This document shows positions 1-5,201 of a stretch of 6,183 nt of DNA, in pieces. The stretch is taken from the NCBI GenBank assembly GCA_023387715.1, contig JAEWHQ010000383.1, forward strand, positions 1-6,183, written 5' to 3'. The notes below the pieces were generated by a model. The model had not been told where the DNA came from. It was given only the letters and a program-made list of their open reading frames with translations, and did not search any database. The position numbers were made by a program, and so were the translations under genes. The stretch is from Pseudomonadota bacterium. Lineage in GTDB: Bacteria > Pseudomonadota > Alphaproteobacteria > Rhizobiales > Rhizobiaceae. Positions within the stretch are counted from its first letter, which is position 1, and the number at the start of each line of letters is the position of its first letter.

Positions 1-30
1 TTAGATAATAATTATAATGTCTTATTTAAA

Positions 31-40
31 TTATCTATAA
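31..40. promoter_or_regulatory. BioR operator, distal box
   Basis: The sequence TTATCTATAA matches the known alphaproteobacterial BioR consensus (TTATMKATAA or its reverse complement) at every position. BioR is a GntR-family repressor of biotin genes. A TATAAT hexamer at 36-41 overlaps the box, but no convincing -35 lies upstream of it, so it could be an upstream promoter or a chance match in AT-rich DNA. The box lies 108 bp before the bioY start, so it may instead act on a divergent gene left of the window. Confidence 0.8.
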
Positions 41-87
41 TTAACTCCTGCAACTTCTCCTATTTAAAAAATAATAGATTATTTACC

Positions 88-117
88 TTGCATTTTTAAA
101 ATCTGATCAATTATTAT
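88..117 (+). promoter_or_regulatory. Predicted sigma70-type promoter of bioYB
   Basis: A TTGCAT -35 element (88-93), an 18-bp spacer and a TATTAT -10 element (112-117) lie just before bioY, which places the transcription start near 123-125. Each hexamer has few mismatches to consensus. The overlap of the -10 with the proximal BioR box supports this choice. The surrounding DNA is very AT-rich, so other -10-like hexamers are present and the exact start is uncertain. Confidence 0.5.
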
Positions 118-123
118 AGATAA
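114..123. promoter_or_regulatory. BioR operator, proximal box
   Basis: TTATAGATAA is the exact reverse complement of the distal box at 31-40 and a full match to the BioR consensus. It overlaps the predicted -10 hexamer of the bioY promoter (112-117) and ends 24 bp before the bioY start codon. A repressor bound here should block RNA polymerase directly. By the known BioR mechanism, repression occurs in biotin-replete cells through biotinoyl-AMP. The regulator gene itself is not in the window. Confidence 0.85.
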
Positions 124-147
124 TTCAGAATAACCGGAGATTATATT

Positions 148-708
148 ATGCTGGTAACGGCAAAACAAAGCCTCGCTCCTTCCACTTTGGTCAAAAAATT
201 TGGCCTTGTGCTGTGCGCAGCAACTCTCATTACCATCGCTGCAAAGGTGCAAATCCCATTCTGGCCGGTTCCAATGACCTTACACACATTGGCAGTCCTG
301 ACATTATCGGTCGCTCTCGGGCCACGTCTCAGCTTGGCGGCAATGGCCACTTATCTCGCCGCTGGCCTAAGCGGTTTACCGGTTTTTTCCGGCTCACCTG
401 AACGTGGCATCGGCTTTGCCTACGCGATGGGGCCAACGGGCGGCTATTTGATCGGTTATTTGCTCGCCAGCTGGCTGACACCAACTTTAGCTGCCTCAGG
501 CAATCTCCTGCGCACAGGTGCTGCCATGCTGATCGGCTTGGCTGTGACCTATATTTGCGGCCTGCTCTGGCTGACAGCATTTGTACCCGCCAGCAATCTT
601 ATGGCCACCGGTCTCACCCCATTCTTATTTGGCGATCTGGTTAAAGTCGCTTTAAGCGTTGCGCTTGTTTATGGCTGGCAGAGCTTTGTTAAGGGAAGAA
701 ACCCATGA
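148..708 (+). CDS. bioY: Biotin transporter BioY (ECF S-component)
   Basis: This 186-residue protein is the substrate-binding membrane component of energy-coupling-factor biotin importers. The family hallmark GPTGGYLIG is at residues 95-103. Also visible are the [10 protein letters not shown] segment (39-48) and the conserved FGDLVKVAL stretch (161-169), with the Asp and Lys typical of BioY. About six hydrophobic segments fill the length, which is normal for the family. The ATG start is preceded by GGAGA (136-140) at 7-bp spacing. The stop overlaps the bioB start by four bases (ATGA), so the two genes are translationally coupled. No bioM (ATPase) or bioN (transmembrane) gene is seen here. BioY may work alone or use components encoded elsewhere. 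Two BioR boxes upstream indicate biotin-dependent repression. Confidence 0.95.
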   Translation: MLVTAKQSLAPSTLVKKFGLVLCAATLITIAAKVQIPFWPVPMTLHTLAVLTLSVALGPRLSLAAMATYLAAGLSGLPVFSGSPERGIGFAYAMGPTGGYLIGYLLASWLTPTLAASGNLLRTGAAMLIGLAVTYICGLLWLTAFVPASNLMATGLTPFLFGDLVKVALSVALVYGWQSFVKGRNP

Positions 709-1682
709 TCCGCACCGACTGGAGCATGGAAGAAGCGCGTATTATTCACGCGCTGCCCTTCCCCGATCTCATGCACCGCGCACAAAGCATTCATCGTCAC
801 TATTTCGACCCTACAGTGATTGAAACAGCAAGTCTTTTATCAATCAAAACTGGTGGTTGCCCTGAAGATTGCGGCTATTGCTCACAAAGTGCCCACCATG
901 ACACCGGCGTCAAAGCCACCAAGCTGATGGATGTCGATGATGTGCTCAAGGCCGCGCGGCGTGCCAAAACATCGGGTGCGCAACGCTTTTGCATGGGTGC
1001 CGCATGGCGAAGCCCGAAAAACCGCGACATGGACAAGCTTTGCGCCATGGTCAAAGGTGTGCGAGAAATGGGTTTGGAAACCTGTATGACGCTTGGCATG
1101 TTATCACCGGAACAAGTTGCTCAACTCAAAGCCGCAGGGCTTGATTTTTATAATCATAATATTGATACATCGCCTGAATATTACCGCGAAATTGCAACCA
1201 CCCGAACCATGGAAGACCGCTTGGAAACAGTGGAGCATGTGCGCAAAGGCGGTATTAAAGTCTGTTGCGGCGGCATTTTGGGCATGGGCGAAAAGCTTGA
1301 AGACCGCATTTCCATGCTGGTGACACTGGCCACACTGCCCGCCCATCCCGATAGCGTGCCGATTAATCTCTGGAACGAGATCGACAAAACACCGGTTCAG
1401 CAACGTGCCCAACCAGTTGATCCCTTTGCACTGGTGAGAACCATCGCTTTAGCGCGCATTTTAATGCCGCAAAGTGTGGTGCGCCTTTCAGCCGGCCGCA
1501 CGGGCATGAGTGAAGAATTGCAGGCTTTATGCTTTTTAGCCGGTGCTAATTCTATTTTTGTGGGCGATGTTTTGCTCACCACCGGCAATCCGGCTGCCTG
1601 GCAGGATCAATCAATGATTGATCGCCTTGGCATGCGCTTCGCACCCACCAATATGGCACAGTGCGCAGAAGCGGCAGAATAG
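705..1682 (+). CDS. bioB: Biotin synthase BioB (radical SAM)
   Basis: BioB inserts sulfur into dethiobiotin to make biotin, the last step of biotin synthesis in the cytoplasm. The radical-SAM [4Fe-4S] motif CPEDCGYC gives Cys52, Cys56 and Cys59. By comparison with E. coli BioB as I recall it, the [2Fe-2S] cluster ligands are Cys96 (RFCMGAAW), Cys127 (ETCMTLG), Cys187 (KVCCGG, followed by a second Cys) and the Arg of VVRLSAGR (260). All are present, so the enzyme should be active. The length of 325 residues is normal for alphaproteobacterial BioB. The ATG at 705 is preferred because of GGGAAG at 693-698 and the ATGA overlap with bioY. No bioF, bioD, bioA or bioZ lies in the window. The gene is followed by an inverted-repeat terminator and converges on hipA. 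Confidence 0.97.
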   Translation: MIRTDWSMEEARIIHALPFPDLMHRAQSIHRHYFDPTVIETASLLSIKTGGCPEDCGYCSQSAHHDTGVKATKLMDVDDVLKAARRAKTSGAQRFCMGAAWRSPKNRDMDKLCAMVKGVREMGLETCMTLGMLSPEQVAQLKAAGLDFYNHNIDTSPEYYREIATTRTMEDRLETVEHVRKGGIKVCCGGILGMGEKLEDRISMLVTLATLPAHPDSVPINLWNEIDKTPVQQRAQPVDPFALVRTIALARILMPQSVVRLSAGRTGMSEELQALCFLAGANSIFVGDVLLTTGNPAAWQDQSMIDRLGMRFAPTNMAQCAEAAE

Positions 1683-1685
1683 AAA

Positions 1686-1734
1686 ATAAACGGCAATCGT
1701 CAATGATTGCATGCTTTTTACGATTGCCGTTTAT
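1686..1734. terminator. Bidirectional terminator between bioB and hipA
   Basis: The arms 1686-1700 and 1720-1734 are a perfect 15-bp inverted repeat (ATAAACGGCAATCGT and its complement) around a 19-nt loop. It fills the 70-bp gap between the convergent stop codons of bioB and hipA. On the - strand the stem is followed by a T-rich run (TTTATTTTCTATT when the arm end is included), which fits an intrinsic terminator for hipBA. On the + strand the T-run is weaker. An alternative 6-bp stem, GCAATC (1693-1698) with GATTGC (1705-1710), competes with the long stem. Confidence 0.75.
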
Positions 1735-1752
1735 GTCTATAAACCCAAAGAA

Positions 1753-3108
1753 CTAAAGCTCTTGGCAATATTGCTCAATCAGTTTTCGTTTTTCATCAGC
1801 AGAAGCTTTGACCAGTTCATGCAATGAAAACGGAAAATCAGCCGGCAAAACTTGCACCACATTTTCAAATGCCTGATCAAAATGGGCAATTATATAATCA
1901 AACGCATCCCGCACTATATTTTTGGCAATACCGGCTTTGGTGGCGCTTTGCATAAAATGGCGCGGCTGAATTTCGTGACAAAGATAATGCTTGTTTTGCC
2001 CCACCGACATTGCAAGTTTCATCTGTCTGCGATCAATTTCTTTTTGCGCCAGATTTGGCAGCACCGTCAAAATATCATAAAAAGGCGTCATTTTAAAACC
2101 ACCGCCCGGCAGCATAAAAATACTGAAATTTTTAGCATGTCCGTCGGTTGCGCCAATCATCCAAAACAAAATCTGCGCAATCATAAACCGCGTTTGATCG
2201 CTTTGCGGGTCATCTCCCGCTTTTAAAAGATTAAGCACCTGCACAATGCCAGGGCCACCATCAGCCTGATATTTAAGGCTAGGCGGGCAGGATAGAGCCT
2301 GACACATGTCTTCTTGCGGCAGGCGCAACAAGCGCTCCCCTCTTCTCCCCTCCCCTCCCCTCTTAGTTTGGGCATTTTCCCGCCAGACGCGGTCAAAGCG
2401 CTCAATCACTAAAGCTTTTGTCTGACCAAAAATCTGCATTTCCACATTGGCAACCGGCAGTCCAAAAGCTTTGAACAGGCTCATGCAGTAAAATTCATTT
2501 TCAACACTATTGGTCAGATCTATGCCATTGGGCAAAGTGCCGATCTGCGTCTTGAAAATATGTGTCGTCGGTGTTGTGCCAAAAGGTTTCAGCCATTGAC
2601 CCTGATAATGCAAAAGGGCTGTTTTTTCCTGTGCACCAGCCACAGAAATGCGAAAATCACTATCCCGCCCTAACCCTAAAGGCGCCAAGGCCAGATTGTT
2701 TAAAATATCTTCAATTTGATTGTCATCCACCACCTCGCCTTCAATCTTATGATCAAAGCTGTGGTCGGCTTCATCATCCAAAAACTGCAAGGCACCAACA
2801 CAATCACGGCCTATAGCTTGCAAGAGCCCGTAGGCATCGGCACTGCGCGCGCCGGTTTTCTCGGCAACCAAACGACGCAGATGCGGTGAATCCGGCAAGA
2901 GATTGTCAAAAACCGCACTCACCGCCTCCCCTCGATAAGCATCTTCGCGCAATGGCAGCGACAGCGAAATCGGAAAGCTGTTGGGGCGGTCAAGCCATGA
3001 GACATCATATTGAAACTCAATGGCATTGCTTGGAAATTTCCGCAAAAAACCAACCAAGCGGTTGTTCAACAGCACCTGTAACGGGCGATATTGCGCGCGC
3101 CTTGCCAT
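1753..3108 (-). CDS. hipA: HipA toxin, serine/threonine kinase of type II TA system
   Basis: HipA-family toxins phosphorylate a translation factor; in E. coli the target is glutamyl-tRNA synthetase, which halts translation and favours persistence. With the ATG at 3108 the protein has 451 residues, against 440 in E. coli. An N-terminal HipA_N-like part (FDNLLPDSP, then GRDCVGAL) is followed by the kinase core. Ser155 in RISVAGAQEKTALL matches the autophosphorylated Ser150. TDGHAKNFSIF contains Asp322 (E. coli Asp309), and TPFYDI contains Asp345 (Asp332). All key residues are kept, so an active toxin is expected. The ATG at 3108 is preferred over a TTG at 3120 because it shares one base with the hipB stop (TAATG). 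A low-complexity stretch KRGGEGRRGE (249-258) before LLRLPQED is about the length by which this region exceeds E. coli HipA. Transcribed with hipB. Confidence 0.95.
   Translation of the reverse strand: MARRAQYRPLQVLLNNRLVGFLRKFPSNAIEFQYDVSWLDRPNSFPISLSLPLREDAYRGEAVSAVFDNLLPDSPHLRRLVAEKTGARSADAYGLLQAIGRDCVGALQFLDDEADHSFDHKIEGEVVDDNQIEDILNNLALAPLGLGRDSDFRISVAGAQEKTALLHYQGQWLKPFGTTPTTHIFKTQIGTLPNGIDLTNSVENEFYCMSLFKAFGLPVANVEMQIFGQTKALVIERFDRVWRENAQTKRGGEGRRGERLLRLPQEDMCQALSCPPSLKYQADGGPGIVQVLNLLKAGDDPQSDQTRFMIAQILFWMIGATDGHAKNFSIFMLPGGGFKMTPFYDILTVLPNLAQKEIDRRQMKLAMSVGQNKHYLCHEIQPRHFMQSATKAGIAKNIVRDAFDYIIAHFDQAFENVVQVLPADFPFSLHELVKASADEKRKLIEQYCQEL
2335..2364. repeat. Purine/pyrimidine tract with G4 and mirror-repeat character inside hipA
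   Basis: Thirty consecutive pyrimidines lie on the + strand, hence purines on the hipA coding strand and mRNA. The tract has four C4 runs (2337-2340, 2347-2350, 2352-2355, 2357-2360), three of them as exact tandem CCCCT units (2347-2361). Positions 2343-2364 are a perfect 22-bp mirror repeat, and 2336-2351 form another of 16 bp. On the coding strand the four G4 runs are separated by 1, 1 and 6 bases, which satisfies the usual G-quadruplex pattern. The tract encodes exactly ten in-frame codons of hipA. Confidence 0.85.
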
Positions 3109-3362
3109 TAATCCAGCCAATCTTCCAGATCGCTGAGGCTTGACTGGCTGCGGTTGCCGATGTTCATATCAAGATCAAGTGCCACCAAAACACTGAGCAA
3201 ATTATCCAGCCGAATGGCCGGATTACCGCTCTCCAGCAGCGAAATACTCGCTTGGCGCAACCCTGCCCGCTCGCCAAGCTCTGCCTGACTAAGCCCCTGC
3301 TTTTTACGGGCGCGGCGAATAAGATTACCTATCTGCTCTGGACTGCGGGCTAATTGTTTCAT
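3108..3362 (-). CDS. hipB: HipB antitoxin, Xre/Cro-type HTH repressor
   Basis: This 84-residue protein is close to the 88 residues of E. coli HipB. HipB binds and neutralises HipA and represses the hipBA promoter. A lambda-repressor-like helix-turn-helix spans about residues 9-65, with LSQAELGERAGLRQASISLL (24-43) as the recognition region. The short C-terminal tail ends in EDWLD, which recalls the Trp-containing tail of E. coli HipB. The ATG at 3362 is chosen because the domain starts normally there. An in-frame ATG at 3449 would add 29 unrelated residues encoded by operator DNA. The stop overlaps the hipA ATG by one base. The only ribosome-binding-like sequence is AAAGG three bases before the ATG. 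Four predicted HipB sites lie upstream. Confidence 0.92.
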   Translation of the reverse strand: MKQLARSPEQIGNLIRRARKKQGLSQAELGERAGLRQASISLLESGNPAIRLDNLLSVLVALDLDMNIGNRSQSSLSDLEDWLD

Positions 3363-3368
3363 CGGCCT

Positions 3369-3397
3369 TTTATACGCTAAACCCGATAACCAAGCAA
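3369..3397 (-). promoter_or_regulatory. Predicted hipBA promoter
   Basis: Read on the - strand, TTGCTT (3397-3392), a 17-bp spacer and TATAAA (3374-3369) form a good sigma70-like promoter. The expected start of transcription is near 3362, at or next to the hipB ATG, so the mRNA would have almost no leader. The -10 overlaps operator A (3371-3388) and the -35 abuts operator B (3398-3415), as expected for autorepression. Promoters further upstream, with TATATT at 3428-3423 or TTATAC at 3416-3411, lack a good -35. Confidence 0.55.
3371..3388. promoter_or_regulatory. Predicted HipB operator A (degenerate)
   Basis: TATAC-N8-CGATA has one perfect half-site and one matching GTATA at three of five positions. 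It is kept because its centre lies exactly 27 bp from operator B and it covers the -10 of the predicted hipBA promoter. Confidence 0.5.
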
Positions 3398-3415
3398 TAT
3401 ACGATTGAGCGTATA
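3398..3415. promoter_or_regulatory. Predicted HipB operator B
   Basis: TATACGATTGAGCGTATA is a perfect inverted repeat of the form TATAC-N8-GTATA. It has the same 5-8-5 geometry as the E. coli HipB operator TATCC-N8-GGATA. It sits immediately upstream of the predicted hipBA -35. Confidence 0.8.
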
Positions 3416-3424
3416 ATTTCAGAA

Positions 3425-3442
3425 TATACGGATTGCCGTATA
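3425..3442. promoter_or_regulatory. Predicted HipB operator C
   Basis: TATACGGATTGCCGTATA is a perfect TATAC-N8-GTATA site whose arms extend to 7 bp (TATACGG/CCGTATA). Its centre is 27 bp from operator B. The following bases (AATCTC) resemble those after operator B (AATTTC), so the repeated unit is larger than the palindrome. Confidence 0.8.
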
Positions 3443-3451
3443 ATCTCATTT

Positions 3452-3469
3452 TATTCTATTTAACGTATA
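3452..3469. promoter_or_regulatory. Predicted HipB operator D, overlapping the permease stop codon
   Basis: TATTC-N8-GTATA has one perfect half-site and one with a single mismatch, again exactly 27 bp centre to centre from operator C. It overlaps the TAA stop (3460-3462) and the last codons of the upstream permease gene. Confidence 0.6.
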
Positions 3470-4275
3470 GACTGTTCTACCTTCAAGCTGCTCTCCGCCT
3501 CAGTTTCCGGATCAAAAATCCAGTTGAGCAAACCTGTTGTCACCGCAATCGCCATACCCGGCCAGATCATCAGCATCGGATAGTCAAAAATAAACATCCG
3601 ATATTCAAACAACATCGAGCCCCAATCAGGCTTGGAAGGGTCAGCACCCAGACCAATAAAAGCCAGTGAAGCATAAGCTACCACCGCCATGCCTGCCTGA
3701 CTGCCAACATATGTCAGCATCACCGGCAAACTATTGGGCAGAATATGCCGTAATATCAGCCTTATGCGCCCTACTCCCAAAGCATGTGCCGCCTGCACAA
3801 ACGGACGCCCTAAAATGCGCCGCGTGAGTGTATGCGCCAGCAAAGCATGCGGCCCAACACCTGCAAGCCCAAGTGCCAAACTCGCACTTAAAGGTGTGAG
3901 GCCAAAAATTGCTGCGGCAGTCAGTGCGATAATCAATGTCGGGATTACAATCGACATTTCGCACAGGCGCAAAATGGCGGAGCCGCGCCAGTCATTTAAA
4001 ACGGCAGCCATCGTGCCAAGCAATGCGCCGCCGGTAAAACCAACAAGCATCACACAGACAACCACACTGCCCGTGCGCCAGCCGCCCACCATAATGCGGG
4101 AAAGTAAATCACGCCCCAGATGATCTGTGCCAAGCCAATGGGAGAATGACGATGAGGCATAACGATTGCCCAGATCAACCATGTCGGGATCATAAGGCTG
4201 CCAGAAAAATCCGAGCACGAAAAACAGACTTAAAAGACTGAGCAGACAATAAGGGATAAGACGTGATATTCTCAT
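3460..4275 (-). CDS. ABC transporter permease, DppC/NikC type
   Basis: This 271-residue inner-membrane permease would form the import channel with the adjoining DppB/NikB-like subunit. One hydrophobic segment (about 6-24) precedes HWLGTDHLGRDLLSR (46-60), the family signature before the permease core. The EAA-loop region that contacts the ATPase is near 159-181 (QAAHALGVGR...RHILPN). IGLGADPSKPDWGSML follows at 207-222. The ATG at 4275 is chosen because it overlaps the previous stop as ATGA; an upstream start at 4338 would add 21 hydrophilic residues read from inside the neighbouring gene. The C-terminus runs GLLNWIFDPETEAE without the usual GDxLRD segment. The substrate may be peptide, nickel or a metal chelate and cannot be decided. 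The next gene is hipB rather than an ATPase gene. Confidence 0.9.
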   Translation of the reverse strand: MRISRLIPYCLLSLLSLFFVLGFFWQPYDPDMVDLGNRYASSSFSHWLGTDHLGRDLLSRIMVGGWRTGSVVVCVMLVGFTGGALLGTMAAVLNDWRGSAILRLCEMSIVIPTLIIALTAAAIFGLTPLSASLALGLAGVGPHALLAHTLTRRILGRPFVQAAHALGVGRIRLILRHILPNSLPVMLTYVGSQAGMAVVAYASLAFIGLGADPSKPDWGSMLFEYRMFIFDYPMLMIWPGMAIAVTTGLLNWIFDPETEAESSLKVEQSIR

Positions 4276-5192
4276 GCGGCACGCGGATCCAAGCGGCTTA
4301 ATATTGTGAGGATTATTGCATTGAGCACCATCATCCACAGTGCCACCACCATCACATAAGCGATCAACACCATATGATCGCGCGCCGAAATACTCTGCAC
4401 CAAAAACTGGCTGATGCCGGGCAGGTTAAACAAAATCTCCATCGTTGCTGTGCTGCCGATCACCCATCCCGCTTCCGAGCGCACCGCACTCAACATCGCA
4501 TAGAGGGCTGAGCGATGGCCGTGATGCCAGCAGGCCTGACGCATGGACAGACCTTTAGCCAGTGCCGTGGTGAAATAAGCCTGTTCACGCGTATGCAGTA
4601 AATCACGGCGATAAACCCGCGTCAGCACGCCAAGCGAATGCAGGCTGATGATAATAATCGGCAAAATATAAGCGCTGTAATTGCCAGAAAACGGACGCAG
4701 AATTTTAAAATAAACGCCGAAGAACCATAACAAAATAAGCGCTAACCAGAAGCCCGGCATTGTCTGCACAAAGATCGATAAGAAGCGGCTGGCACGATCA
4801 ATGACGCCTTTGGGCTTCAGAGCTGCAAAAAAGCCAAAAGGAATAGCCAGTAAAATTGCCAGCGTCAGACCGCTTAAACCAAGCGCTAATGACACGGGCA
4901 GGCGGCGCAAAAATTCAGTTAAAACCGGTTCGCCTGTGCGAAAAGAGCGCCCCCAATCACCACTGACAAAACCTTTAAGCCAGATCAGATAACGCTCCCC
5001 CAATGGCAGGTCGAGCCCCCATTGTGTGCGCAGTGCTGCCACCGTTTCATCAGTGGCAGCAAGGTTCCATGCACGAATGGCAATCATCACCGGGTCGGCA
5101 GGCATTGAAGCAATAATGCAAAATGCCAATAGCGAAATGAGCAAAAGGCTCAAAGCGCTGCGCGTCACACGGTGGATGATTGCCTGCATCAT
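4272..5192 (-). CDS. ABC transporter permease, DppB/NikB type
   Basis: This 306-residue inner-membrane permease has the normal family length. An N-terminal transmembrane segment (about 10-29) is followed by the periplasmic part with WGLDLPLGERY (58-68) and GDWGRSF (78-84). The membrane core begins near residue 98. The EAA loop lies near 205-229 (YFTTALAKGLSMRQA), followed by GSTATMEILFNLPGIS (246-261) and the closing LDPR. Two ATGs stand in tandem at the start. The first, at 5192, is given; the only ribosome-binding-like sequence is GGTGAG inside the end of the upstream gene, 12 bp away. The gene is 9 bp downstream of the substrate-binding protein stop and overlaps the next permease by four bases, so the three genes form one operon. 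Confidence 0.93.
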   Translation of the reverse strand: MMQAIIHRVTRSALSLLLISLLAFCIIASMPADPVMIAIRAWNLAATDETVAALRTQWGLDLPLGERYLIWLKGFVSGDWGRSFRTGEPVLTEFLRRLPVSLALGLSGLTLAILLAIPFGFFAALKPKGVIDRASRFLSIFVQTMPGFWLALILLWFFGVYFKILRPFSGNYSAYILPIIIISLHSLGVLTRVYRRDLLHTREQAYFTTALAKGLSMRQACWHHGHRSALYAMLSAVRSEAGWVIGSTATMEILFNLPGISQFLVQSISARDHMVLIAYVMVVALWMMVLNAIILTILSRLDPRAA

Positions 5193-5201
5193 AATGCTAT
5201 T

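Noticed and set aside
45..51. AGGAG on the - strand in the leader as a ribosome-binding site for a leftward gene
   Set aside because: No start codon follows at a suitable distance before the window edge.
1104..1412. Open frames opposite and within bioB, and similar ones opposite hipA and the ABC genes
   Set aside because: They are fully contained in strongly supported genes, have no domain-like sequence or ribosome-binding site, and look like by-products of the real coding frames.
1732..1743. TTATGTCTATAA as another BioR box
   Set aside because: It has two extra bases between half-sites relative to the 10-bp consensus and overlaps the terminator arm after bioB.
3109..3120. TTG start for HipA at 3120
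   Set aside because: The ATG at 3108 overlaps the hipB stop as TAATG, and E. coli HipA begins close to this point; the TTG would add only four residues.
3108..3449. A longer HipB starting at the ATG at 3449 (113 residues)
   Set aside because: The extra 29 residues are encoded by the operator array and promoter and resemble no HTH antitoxin N-terminus; the domain starts normally from 3362.
3371..3478. CRISPR-like array suggested by regular 27-bp repetition
   Set aside because: Units are contiguous without unique spacers, only the palindromic half-sites are conserved, and the position matches a HipB-controlled promoter.
4276..4338. Upstream start for the DppC/NikC-like permease
   Set aside because: It would add polar residues read from within the neighbouring gene; the ATGA overlap at 4272-4275 is the typical coupled start.
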